A DNA stretch of 64,000 nt from CAVVUC01 sp963751395 (GTDB lineage: Bacteria; Verrucomicrobiota; Verrucomicrobiia; Chthoniobacterales; Chthoniobacteraceae), in the NCBI GenBank assembly GCA_963751395.1, contig CAVVUC010000002.1, forward strand, positions 1,426,001-1,490,000, given 5' to 3'. Shown in pieces: positions 17,342 to 25,801 of this stretch (positions are counted from its first letter, which is position 1; every line of letters begins with the position of its first letter). The translations under genes were made by a program, and so were the position numbers. The notes under the pieces were generated by a model, which worked only from the letters and a program-made list of their open reading frames with translations, ran no database searches and was not told where the DNA came from.

Positions 17342-18369
17342 ACGAAATCCTCGCGCTGGAAGAGCGCATCGCTGCGTTGATCGCGGCCGTTGGCGTGGAT
17401 GAAGCTGCTTTCAACGACGCCGCGCTGGCCGTGTATCGTTTCCAGCGCAGTTGCAACGAGCCGTTTGAAAACTATTGCCGGCATCTCGGTGTCCCTCGTG
17501 AAATCGAGGATTGGCGGGCGATTCCCGCTGTGCCGCAGAGTGCCTTCAAACAGTTTGCCCTGCGCAGTTTCTCCGCGAGCGAAACTGTGAAGACCTTCCG
17601 TACCAGCGGGACGACGGGCGAGGGGTTCGGCGAACATCATTTCCGGTCGTTGCGCCTGTATGACGAGTCGATTGTGAGGACGTGGGATTTTTTCCGGCTG
17701 CCGCAATTGCCTCAGATCATTCTCGCGCCGACGCCGGAGCAGGCGCCGCATTCGTCGCTCAGTCACATGTTCGGCGTGCTTCGCGAGCGGGCGAGGGGTG
17801 GCATCCAGCATTTCTGCATCGGCGATGACGGCGCGTTGCGGTTGGATAAATTGTGTCGTGTTTTGCCGGAGGCGCACGAGCCTGTCATGCTGCTCGGCAC
17901 GGCGCTGGCGTTTCTCCATTTCTTCGAGACCGGTGAGAAGTTTCGCCTGCCGGAAGGAAGCTGCGCGATGGAGACAGGCGGCTACAAGGGCAGCGGGCGC
18001 ACGGTGGAAAAGCGCGAGCTTTACGAACTGTTTGGCGAGCACCTCGGCCTGGTGCCGGATGCGGTGGTCAACGAATACGGGATGACGGAGTTGAGCGCGC
18101 AGTTTTACACGCGAGGCGTCGGGCGCGCGCATCACGGCCCGCCTTGGGCGCGCGCGCTTGTCATTGATCCGGAGACGGGGCGCGAAGTGGTTGTTGGCGA
18201 AATGGGATCACTGCGCATTCTCGATCTGGCGAATGTCGGCTCGGTGATTGCGATTCAGACGCGCGACCTCGCGATCCGGCGTGAAGCGGGGTTTGAGTTG
18301 ATCGGGCGCGATCCGACGGCGATTCCGCGCGGCTGTTCGCGAGCGGCGGATGATGCGCTCACTTCCTGA
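17338..18369 (+). CDS. luxE: LuxE-type acyl-protein synthetase
   Basis: 343 residues. LuxE activates a fatty acid with ATP to acyl-AMP, holds the acyl group on a cysteine and passes it to LuxC. TFRTSGTTG (residues 86-94) is the AMP-binding loop of the acyl-adenylate superfamily; VVNEYGMTELSAQFY is the A5-like motif. RGCSRAADDAL at the C-terminus has Cys333 in the place of the acyl-accepting cysteine of marine LuxE. It is coupled to yjbQ upstream and lies 63 bases before luxC. No luxA, luxB or luxD is in the window, so the product is presumably a fatty aldehyde for another purpose. Confidence 0.88.
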   Translation: MNEILALEERIAALIAAVGVDEAAFNDAALAVYRFQRSCNEPFENYCRHLGVPREIEDWRAIPAVPQSAFKQFALRSFSASETVKTFRTSGTTGEGFGEHHFRSLRLYDESIVRTWDFFRLPQLPQIILAPTPEQAPHSSLSHMFGVLRERARGGIQHFCIGDDGALRLDKLCRVLPEAHEPVMLLGTALAFLHFFETGEKFRLPEGSCAMETGGYKGSGRTVEKRELYELFGEHLGLVPDAVVNEYGMTELSAQFYTRGVGRAHHGPPWARALVIDPETGREVVVGEMGSLRILDLANVGSVIAIQTRDLAIRREAGFELIGRDPTAIPRGCSRAADDALTS

Positions 18370-18432
18370 GCAACTTCGGCATTTCGTTCCTCGCGAGAAC
18401 CGTGTAATTCGTCCCGCAAACAGCATCGAAAA

Positions 18433-19533
18433 ATGACGACCCGGGAAATTGCAAACCAACTTGCGGCGGCGGTTCGGCTGTTCCCGTTCCTTGGCGAGAT
18501 GAATGAGGAGAGCCTGTGCGAAGTCGTGCGATGGGAGCTTGGGCATGAGGAGATTCTCGATGGTTTTCAAAAATACGCAGGGCACCTCGCGATGGCCGTC
18601 GGGCCGAAAATAATCCTGCATGTGATGAGCGGCAACACGCCCCACGCGGCGCTCCAGAGCTTGATCCGCGGGCTGCTGCTCAAGTCGCACAATCTTTGCA
18701 AAATTCCGTCGGCAGGTTTGCCCGAAGTCGGGCAGTTCAAGAAAGCGCTGCCCGAGTGTCTTGCTTCGCGAATCGAGATGGCATCGGAGCTTCCGCAGGA
18801 GTGGATGAAGCGCGCGGATGCCCTGATCGTTTTTGGCAACGATCAGACAATCCGGCATTTTGTTCACGCGGTGCGCGACAGCCAGTTGCTTGTCACGCAT
18901 GGACACAAAGTCAGCGTCGGCATCATTTTCGACGACCCCAATTTTCAGTCGATCGCGGGCGCGGCTCGCGACGCTTCATTGTTCGATCAGCAAGGCTGCC
19001 TGTCGCCGCATGTGTTATATGTCGAACCCTCGCTTGCCCGCGATTATGCGAAAAAACTTGCGACTGAAATGGAATCGTTCAACACCCGGACGCCGCGCGG
19101 TGCAATCTCCCACATGGAAGCGATCGCGATCGACGACCTGCGCCGCAGCTTCCAGTTCCGAGCGGCGAACGACAGCACGGGGATGATTTGGACGAGCCGC
19201 GATTCAACGGATTGGACGGTGATTTTCGACGAGAATCCGCGCTTCGCCTCGTCGTGTTTGAATCGTGTCATTTACGTCAAGCCGCTGCCGTCCGACATCG
19301 GTGCAGCGCTTGCGGACGCGCGACCGCATCTCAGCACCATCGCCATCCATCCAGCGACTTTGGAAAATGCGCAGTTGATGAGCGGATTGGGCGCGACAAG
19401 GATTTGTCCCGTCGGCGAAATGCAGTCACCGCCTTTCACATGGCATCAGGACGGCGGGCAGTCGCTCGCGCCGCTCGTGCGATGGATCGATTTTGAATCA
19501 GGAAACCAGGAGACCAGGAACAGCGGCATTTGA
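18433..19533 (+). CDS. luxC: LuxC-type acyl-CoA/acyl-protein reductase
   Basis: 366 residues. LuxC, an aldehyde-dehydrogenase-like enzyme, reduces the activated acyl group with NADPH to fatty aldehyde. MSGNTPHAA (residues 65-73) and IPSAGLP match its nucleotide-binding region; SLFDQQGCLSPH places catalytic Cys189 in the family motif. About 100 residues shorter than marine LuxC at the N-terminus. The last residues (SGNQETRNSGI) come from a CAGGAA-word repeat, so the natural C-terminus may have been altered. Partner of the upstream luxE. Confidence 0.88.
   Translation: MTTREIANQLAAAVRLFPFLGEMNEESLCEVVRWELGHEEILDGFQKYAGHLAMAVGPKIILHVMSGNTPHAALQSLIRGLLLKSHNLCKIPSAGLPEVGQFKKALPECLASRIEMASELPQEWMKRADALIVFGNDQTIRHFVHAVRDSQLLVTHGHKVSVGIIFDDPNFQSIAGAARDASLFDQQGCLSPHVLYVEPSLARDYAKKLATEMESFNTRTPRGAISHMEAIAIDDLRRSFQFRAANDSTGMIWTSRDSTDWTVIFDENPRFASSCLNRVIYVKPLPSDIGAALADARPHLSTIAIHPATLENAQLMSGLGATRICPVGEMQSPPFTWHQDGGQSLAPLVRWIDFESGNQETRNSGI
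19497..19533. repeat. CAGGAA word repeat forming the luxC 3' end
   Basis: ATCAGGAAACCAGGAGACCAGGAACAG is a stack of CAGGA(A/G) words that supplies the last ~11 codons of luxC. Confidence 0.5.
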
Positions 19534-19949
19534 TTGCTTTTCGCGATTTTCAGATTCTTGCCGATCGAATTTTCGTTGCTGCCAGATTCATGCTCGTTCT
19601 TCGAGGTGGCTACGACTTTATTTGGATGAAAAGGAGCTTGCAGTTCTGCATCATGCTCAAGATGTCTGTTGATGGAAAGGAACGCCCCTGGGGGCCACCC
19701 GCAACTCCGGGACCAGTGAGTTCTGATGTGTTCATCGAACTATCTCCCGGAGAGATCGTCAGCACCAGACGGGAGTTCTGGTTTCGCCAAGGTAAAACGG
19801 CTCAGCTTTGGTTCTGCGTGAATTCTGAGAATTTCAGACAGGCGGTCGCCGCAAAGAAGGCTGAAGGTTCTGCGCTTGAGGTCTGGTCAGGGTGTGTGAC
19901 TTCCGGCAGCGGCTCCCTGGACTTCGAGGCGATGAAGAGCGACAAATAA
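19530..19949 (+). CDS. Hypothetical protein, start uncertain
   Basis: An open frame directly after luxC. The more protein-like part starts with an ATG at 19653 or 19662 (MSVDGKERPWGPPATPG) and ends GSLDFEAMKSDK; a TTG at 19530 overlaps the luxC stop. No signal peptide or family was recognised. It precedes the MORN-repeat gene by about 24-75 bases and shares its lower G+C, so it may belong to the same acquired stretch. It could also be a gene fragment. Confidence 0.35.
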   Translation: MIAFRDFQILADRIFVAARFMLVLRGGYDFIWMKRSLQFCIMLKMSVDGKERPWGPPATPGPVSSDVFIELSPGEIVSTRREFWFRQGKTAQLWFCVNSENFRQAVAAKKAEGSALEVWSGCVTSGSGSLDFEAMKSDK

Positions 19950-20023
19950 CCAACAACAGGAGAAAACGCCCTATGAAGAAATCCCTGGCAGCAATATCAT
20001 ACATGGTAGAAGGAAGAGTAACG

Positions 20024-23000
20024 GTGAAAAAGCACAACCTTGTGTTATGGATTGTCTGTTTACTGGCGAACGTTTCGCAAGCGGGGCAGATTGTTGCCAA
20101 AACTATTCAGGAAGCAACGAGGATTTCTGATGTCGTTATCGTTGCTACCGTAACAAAGACGGAGAATACGGGACAAATAGACCGCACTCACTCCTATGAG
20201 ACATGGCGTGCGGAATGTGCTGTCAAGGAGGTCATTACAGGTGGATTATCTACCAATATGGCCAAGGTGATGTTTCCAGTGACGTTGAAGGCGCTCCAAA
20301 CCTCATTGCCCGCTCCCGATTTTCTTGAATCCGGCAAGACATACGTTTTGTTCATCAAGCGTGGCGAACAAGATTTCTCTTTGGCCGATCCCTGGATGTG
20401 TTGCCTGGAGGTGAAGAAAGAGTATGGCGTCTTCGATGAAGAACTGAAAGGCGACGCAAAAGCGCTCAAGTCAACAAGCAGTTCATTTGACGGGGCACCT
20501 TATGTGACAGTTTCACATAAAGTACTGGTCGAGAAAATTAAAAAGACTGCAAGTCTTGCAAAGAAGGCCGGTTATGAAGACATGGCGCCAGTGTCCAAGG
20601 AGTCCGCCGCAAAATCCGAACGGATTCTGGCAGCAGGAAGCTATGCCCAGTATCAGCGCATGGGGATAAAAAAGGAACAGCGTGAGGCGGCAGTCCAGGG
20701 CGGCGAGGCGTATATCAGCGGTTTGGTGAAAGGGCTGCTTCAGCCGGTGCCGGAGTATGCCGAATGGGTAAAGCGCGGCAGCGTTCCGTCAAACCCGAAC
20801 AATGCCAGCGCGGAAGCCTTGCGTCTTCTGGCGGACAACAACTTTTCCTTCACGCGTGAACATATTGACGGGCTGATCAAGGGCTTGGATCATGTCGATG
20901 CGACGGTGGTTCGCGATGTCCAGCATGTGCTGGTACAGGTGTTCGGGATTTGGTTTACGGAGGGCGAAGACTGGGTCTACAAGAGCGAAGAAGTCCGCAA
21001 ACCGCGCAAGGACGCCTGGAAGAAGTTCTGGCAGCAGAACCGCGAAAGGTATGGCAAGGGCCTGCCGCTGATCATCAACGATCTGTCGCTCGCAGCGAAA
21101 CTTGAGAGGAAAGGTTCCGACCTGTTCATTGTCATGACCATAACCAACCATGGCACTACCGACTGGACCATCTACACGGAAATGGCGGGGGCACTTGCGG
21201 GGGTGGCGGGTCAATCTATAGACCCGATCGTTCCATCAGATTGGCCGCTCACATTGATGTCAGGCGATCGTGAGGAACTGCCTGTTCCTCCTGCCGCCTA
21301 CGCCACAATAGCGTGTGCAGACCTGCCGTCAGAACAGAAGGTTCGCCCTGACCGCCCCGCCCATGTCGGCAGGGTGCTGATTCCAGCTGGTCAGTCGTAT
21401 GCCTACTCGATGAACGCGGCGCAGGCATTCCCCAACGTCAAGTTTGCCTCATCCACGAACCTTGTGCTGCGATACAAGTACGGGCTATGGAACACGCACA
21501 AGGATGAGCCGCTCTGGCGAGGCGAACTGCGTGCTCCGCTTGCGCCGGTGACTGTTGAGAAGGCCGCCCCGTTGGCGGAGACGGGGAAGCCCCTGCTCAC
21601 GCCCAAGGAAGAATTGTCATCACCACATCAGGAGATACGGGATGCGGCGGCAGCCACTCTCGCGAGCAACTACATTCCGCCGCCGCGTGCGACGTGGGAG
21701 CCGCTGCTCGTGGAGATCAAGGCGGGAATGACGAAAGACAAAGTGCTTGAGGTTATCCACAAAGTCGCGCCGATGGCCAAAGAGGAGATGGGTTGTGGAT
21801 TAGGCAGGTCGTTCAATGAGACCTACAGGCTGGACGATGTGTGGATTTTGAACTGTTGCTATCTCAACGCCGGCAACGCCCTCGTCAGCCGGTCGCTCGA
21901 TCAGCGTATGGCCAATGTCTGGGTTGCGCCGCCGACCGGATTCACCGGCACATGGACGACGTACTTTGTCAATGGACGCAAGAGCCATGTGATCCAGTAC
22001 AAAGACGGAAAGTACAACGGCGAATTTGCGGCGTTCAATCCGGACGGTTCCAGAAGCTATATCCAGCACTATGCCGGGCATGTGGGCGAAGGAGCGGACA
22101 TCGGTTTCTTCCCTTCCGGAAAGATTCGCTACACGGGGCAATACAAAGCTGGGAAACAGGTCGGTACCTGGGTCTTCTACAACGAAGACGGTACCGTCAG
22201 TTCAACACAGGAGCACGGTGGAACTGCGGCGCGAGCCATTCCCACGACGCTCAGTCTGCTCACTGCGCCGACGATCAAGCTGGGCGAACCGGTCGAGGTT
22301 TCGTTGAACGTCACGAACAACAGCGGTGGGCCGGCGAAGTACATTCCCGGCGCGGCGGAGAGTTGGGACGGCTTTGAGGTGCTCGGGCCTGATGGCAAAG
22401 CCGTTCCTTACATCGGCGGCGGCGTTCAGCTGTGCGGGCGGACATTGGAGATTTCCCCCGGCACAGCAAAGACGCTGATAGAACGGCTGGACATCACGGA
22501 CCAGTACTTGTTTGCCGCTCCCGGTCGCTACATCATGCGGTATCGCGGCCGTGATCACTGCGACAATGCCTGTCCGATTTCTCAGGCACCGTCGCCCGAG
22601 ATTGCCGTCACCATTGAGCCGGGTGCACTCCAGCCGGCAGATGAGCTGGCAGCACGCATTCTCACGATATGTCCTCCGGGGTGGTACATCGGCAAGAGCA
22701 GCCGGAAGACAACGGAGGTGACTCCCTTGGGGCGGCGCGCCGTTCCCGGTTGCTCCGTGTATCTGTGCGATGGGTACAAAGCGCATATCATCTGGGTCTG
22801 GCTGACTAAAGAGCCGGCGGATATCACGCCACAGTCCACGGAAGGACAGCAAAGCTCCTATCTTGGCCCGTGCCGGTACGGCCAGGGCGAGTCCAAGGGT
22901 GTCGGCCACTTATACATCTTCGTCAGCGACCAGAAAGCCTGGCCGGATGCGGAAAAGACTCTGAAAGAGGCGATCTTCAGCGGCATGCCAACGAAGACAT

Positions 23001-23422
23001 CCGGCGGCACGAGCACGCTACAGGCCACGCCGCCGCCCTACGACGCACCGATATCGGACAGTCAAGCTCGCGACATAGCTGAAGTCATGTTCCGTTACCA
23101 ATTTGAGCACGGCAGTTCAGGACCGCAGAAAACTTTTGCTGCCTACTTCTTAGTTCTGTTCGGCAAGGACCCGGACGGCGACTTTCTGGCTCGCTTTGGG
23201 AAGCGTGCCCCGCCCGCACCTGTACGGAAAGGTTCTGAGTTCAAAATCGGAGACGGCGTCAAATGCGATGTTGCGACCATCAAGAGAACCGACAAGAGCA
23301 CAGTTGAAGTTGACGGTGGATGCTACTGGGCTGGACAGGGCGGATACCGGGCAACATACGTAGTCGAGAAGAAGGGGGACGGATGGACGGTTGTGAAGCA
23401 GACTGTCTATATGATCAAATAG
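20024..23422 (+). CDS. Large secreted protein with MORN_2 repeats, function unknown
   Basis: 1132 residues if translation begins at the GTG at 20024, which has AGGAAG upstream and gives a good signal peptide (KKHNLVLWIVCLLANVSQA|GQ). An ATG at 19973, preceded by AGGAG, is an alternative. The mature N-terminus resembles a secreted OB/NTR-like domain. Around residues 640-730 there are MORN_2-type repeats (GTWTTYFVNGRKSH, YNGEFAAFNPDGSR, GFFPSGKIRYTGQY, GTWVFYNEDGT). After that come an Ig-like segment (SLLTAPTIKLGEPVEVSLNV) and a C-terminal ~100-residue domain. Base composition is visibly lower in G+C than flanking genes, suggesting transfer. No enzymatic motif was seen. Confidence 0.75.
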   Translation: MKKHNLVLWIVCLLANVSQAGQIVAKTIQEATRISDVVIVATVTKTENTGQIDRTHSYETWRAECAVKEVITGGLSTNMAKVMFPVTLKALQTSLPAPDFLESGKTYVLFIKRGEQDFSLADPWMCCLEVKKEYGVFDEELKGDAKALKSTSSSFDGAPYVTVSHKVLVEKIKKTASLAKKAGYEDMAPVSKESAAKSERILAAGSYAQYQRMGIKKEQREAAVQGGEAYISGLVKGLLQPVPEYAEWVKRGSVPSNPNNASAEALRLLADNNFSFTREHIDGLIKGLDHVDATVVRDVQHVLVQVFGIWFTEGEDWVYKSEEVRKPRKDAWKKFWQQNRERYGKGLPLIINDLSLAAKLERKGSDLFIVMTITNHGTTDWTIYTEMAGALAGVAGQSIDPIVPSDWPLTLMSGDREELPVPPAAYATIACADLPSEQKVRPDRPAHVGRVLIPAGQSYAYSMNAAQAFPNVKFASSTNLVLRYKYGLWNTHKDEPLWRGELRAPLAPVTVEKAAPLAETGKPLLTPKEELSSPHQEIRDAAAATLASNYIPPPRATWEPLLVEIKAGMTKDKVLEVIHKVAPMAKEEMGCGLGRSFNETYRLDDVWILNCCYLNAGNALVSRSLDQRMANVWVAPPTGFTGTWTTYFVNGRKSHVIQYKDGKYNGEFAAFNPDGSRSYIQHYAGHVGEGADIGFFPSGKIRYTGQYKAGKQVGTWVFYNEDGTVSSTQEHGGTAARAIPTTLSLLTAPTIKLGEPVEVSLNVTNNSGGPAKYIPGAAESWDGFEVLGPDGKAVPYIGGGVQLCGRTLEISPGTAKTLIERLDITDQYLFAAPGRYIMRYRGRDHCDNACPISQAPSPEIAVTIEPGALQPADELAARILTICPPGWYIGKSSRKTTEVTPLGRRAVPGCSVYLCDGYKAHIIWVWLTKEPADITPQSTEGQQSSYLGPCRYGQGESKGVGHLYIFVSDQKAWPDAEKTLKEAIFSGMPTKTSGGTSTLQATPPPYDAPISDSQARDIAEVMFRYQFEHGSSGPQKTFAAYFLVLFGKDPDGDFLARFGKRAPPAPVRKGSEFKIGDGVKCDVATIKRTDKSTVEVDGGCYWAGQGGYRATYVVEKKGDGWTVVKQTVYMIK

Positions 23423-23471
23423 GCTGAGGGATTGGTGCCAGGTACACTGTTCTGAGACGAAAGGACTGACG

Positions 23472-24038
23472 ATGAGGCACATAATGTGGATGACGGGATT
23501 GGGGGGGATGGTGGGTTTGGTGCTGGCAATGCCATTGTCCGCGAACCAGGCCGCTTCGAAAGAGGAGATCTTCAAAGTGGCGGCAGACGGCAGCCGCAAG
23601 TTGGCCGCTTTGGCTGAGGCGGCTCCGGAGAAGGAGAAAGACATGGCGTTTTGTGTCGAGCCATGTGTCAAATCGGACGGACAAAACATCGAGGCTAGGC
23701 GCTTCCCACGGGCAAGCCATGTCGAAGGTTACACATGGGCACGCCCTTGGTCGCTGGCCTACATGCCGATGTATCAGCGGGACTACACGAAGGCGGTACC
23801 GCGCGCCTGGCCGCGCATGATTCACAGGGATTATCTGCGGAACTGCCTGAAGGATGCGGACTCCGCACGGCGCGGCCTTGCGGCGAAGGCATTGGCCACG
23901 CTGTATCAACCGGAGGACCTGCCGCTCCTGGCCGGCTTGCTGGGCGACAACGCCGAGTCCGTGCCGGTGCTAGTGAAAAAGGTCAGAGCTGACCCCTATC
24001 CGCACCTATCCGCTGTGCCGCTGCTCGCTCCGGATTGA
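23472..24038 (+). CDS. Secreted hypothetical protein, probably truncated
   Basis: 188 residues with a signal peptide (MWMTGLGGMVGLVLAMPLSA). The middle has a Trp/Tyr-rich segment (GYTWARPWSLAYMPMYQRDY). The last part, DADSARRGLAAKALATLYQPEDLPLLAGLLGD, looks like the first HEAT-type repeat of a longer protein, and the frame then runs out in PYPHLSAVPLLAPD. That abrupt end suggests a 3' truncation. Same lower-G+C stretch and strand as the preceding gene, 49 bases away. Confidence 0.5.
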   Translation: MRHIMWMTGLGGMVGLVLAMPLSANQAASKEEIFKVAADGSRKLAALAEAAPEKEKDMAFCVEPCVKSDGQNIEARRFPRASHVEGYTWARPWSLAYMPMYQRDYTKAVPRAWPRMIHRDYLRNCLKDADSARRGLAAKALATLYQPEDLPLLAGLLGDNAESVPVLVKKVRADPYPHLSAVPLLAPD

Positions 24039-24295
24039 GGCGCTGGCGAGATTGCTGATAATGGGTTCGATTCCGATGTTCAATTATCGGCTTTGGCTTC
24101 GCGATTTCCTGGCTTTTTTCAGTGTAAACGCCAAGTTGGATAATAAATAAAAGTTTTTCTTGCGTTCCCAAGGATAAGAATCCACTCTCGCAAAACTCTG
24201 ATTCAGTCCATTGGCGCAAGGTGAGTCTCGACCTCATCGGTTGCCGCAGACCGGACCAGCGAATGAATAATAAAAACTCACCGCAGACTCACTCC

Positions 24296-25087
24296 ATGAA
24301 AAAACAAATCTCCCTTCTCCTGGCCACCTCCCTTCTCTCCATCGCTTCCGCCTCAGCGGCGGTGAATCTTTACAAACCAACTTCCACCATCGGCAGTGGA
24401 GCCTTCGATGACTCCACCTCGGGAGGCTACTCCGAGACGCTCTCGGTGGGGCCTCTTGTGGGAATATGGGCACCCATGGACTACCCTGGGTTTTTCTCAT
24501 ATTCTTCCGTTTCTCCGCATGTGGACTCCGCAAGCCTCAGCATGGGATTAACTCAGGCACCTGCAGGCGGGCTGACTTCCATGCCGTTCTTTAGCGCCAC
24601 GGGCAGCTTGTCCCAGGTTGCCAGCACCCTCGGCACGGTGTCGAATTTGGGTTTTCAGTTTTCGTCGCAGTTTGAAGGAATCATGGCGGGGGCGGACCCC
24701 CTTCTTGCCATGACCTTTCTCGGCATCAACGTCAGCGGCACCGTGGGATCTGTGCCAGGCGAGTATGTCAGCTTCAACATGCAGCAGACCTACATTGACA
24801 GCGTCTCGTTTTTGAACATCGGAACTCTGGCATGGACCTATTCGAATTCCATCCCGAGTGCCACCTTTTCCACGACCATCTACCCCACATGGACTTGGAC
24901 TCCATCAGGATCTCCGGTGCTGACGAACAACCTCATCGACATTCAGGGATTCATCAACGTGCAAGCCGACCCCTCGTCGATCTCCTTTGCGCCTGCCGAG
25001 GTGCCGGAGCCGGGCGCCTTCGCTCTCATCGTTTTGGGGGCGGGCGTCTGGGCGTCGGTTCGTCGGAAAGCTTCGAGGACCGTTTAG
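24296..25087 (+). CDS. PEP-CTERM sorted secreted protein
   Basis: 263 residues. Signal peptide KKQISLLLATSLLSIASASA, a Ser/Thr/Gly-rich body without a known domain, and a C-terminal PEP-CTERM tripartite signal: VPEPGAF, a hydrophobic segment ALIVLGAGVWASV, then RRKASR. Such proteins are recognised by the exosortase EpsH/XrtA system and delivered to the cell surface or matrix in polysaccharide-producing Gram-negative bacteria. The ATG at 24296 is preferred over upstream starts because it begins the signal peptide. Confidence 0.8.
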   Translation: MKKQISLLLATSLLSIASASAAVNLYKPTSTIGSGAFDDSTSGGYSETLSVGPLVGIWAPMDYPGFFSYSSVSPHVDSASLSMGLTQAPAGGLTSMPFFSATGSLSQVASTLGTVSNLGFQFSSQFEGIMAGADPLLAMTFLGINVSGTVGSVPGEYVSFNMQQTYIDSVSFLNIGTLAWTYSNSIPSATFSTTIYPTWTWTPSGSPVLTNNLIDIQGFINVQADPSSISFAPAEVPEPGAFALIVLGAGVWASVRRKASRTV

Positions 25088-25252
25088 AAGCGGCTCTGGA
25101 AGCCCGACGCTTCCGTGTCGGCGTTCCAACCCATTTCCATACTGCGAAGGGAGCGCAGTTAATTGAGACTTTTTTCCGAGTGAGGTTTTGGTAGCGAGGA
25201 AACAGGAGGATTGCAGTTTGCCACCGTGACTCCTGCGAGATAGTCTGGTGCC

Positions 25253-25465
25253 ATGACAAAGCTCAATGCCGCGATCAAGTTCGACGGGAAATGGTTCGTC
25301 GCCCGCTGCCTCGATCTGCCCGTGACTTCACAAGGCGCGACGCTCGAAGAAGCCAAGTCGAACCTCGCGGAAGCCATCGAACTCTACATCGAGACATGGG
25401 GTGCCGATGAACTCGAAAGCTCCGTCGGCGAACCGGAATTGGCGAAAGTCGAAGTCGCCGTATGA
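25253..25465 (+). CDS. hicB: HicB-family antitoxin
   Basis: 70 residues. KFDGKWFVARCLDLPVTSQGATLEEAKSNL.EAIELYIE is the partial RNase H-like HicB fold that neutralises the mRNA-cleaving HicA toxin. It lacks a separate C-terminal DNA-binding domain. It overlaps hicA by 4 bases, the usual coupling; here the antitoxin comes first, as in many hicBA loci. Confidence 0.82.
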   Translation: MTKLNAAIKFDGKWFVARCLDLPVTSQGATLEEAKSNLAEAIELYIETWGADELESSVGEPELAKVEVAV

Positions 25466-25687
25466 GCCGCCTGCCGGATGTTTCCGGTTCAGAGCTTGTC
25501 AAAGCCTTGCGCAAGGCCGGCTTCGTCGTTCTTCGGCAAAAAGGCAGTCATGTTTCCATGGAGAAGACGGATGCCACCGGCCATTGGCGCACCGTCGTGC
25601 CGATGCCGCGAGATTGCACGCGGGACATTGCACGACATTCTCAAGCAGACAGGATTGACAAGCGAGGAATTGGGCAAGCTCTTTTGA
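25462..25687 (+). pseudogene. hicA: HicA mRNA-interferase toxin, frameshifted
   Basis: The N-terminal half is in the first frame: MSRLPDVSGSELVKALRKAGF, then RQKGSHVSM with the HicA catalytic His and TVVPM. The C-terminal half (REIARGTLHDILKQTGLTSE) is in another frame and stops at 25687. Removing one C from the CC at 25606-25607 restores a 74-residue HicA. As sequenced, translation would run on for about 148 codons with a wrong second half, so the toxin would be inactive. Confidence 0.82.
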
Positions 25688-25801
25688 GAAGCAGATGGCA
25701 GAGTGCGGCTCCATCGCATCCCACCGATCGCAAAAGACGGTTGGATTTTCGCAAATGGGGTTTTGTTCTTGGGCGGCTTTGTGACAAGGTGACCGTGCTT
25801 T

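Noticed and set aside
16925..19533. Bioluminescence operon
   Set aside because: LuxE and LuxC are present but no luciferase subunits (LuxA, LuxB) or LuxD occur in the window.
25462..25687. Programmed frameshift in hicA
   Set aside because: No slippery heptamer or stimulating structure is seen, and the same type of single G/C addition occurs in three other genes.
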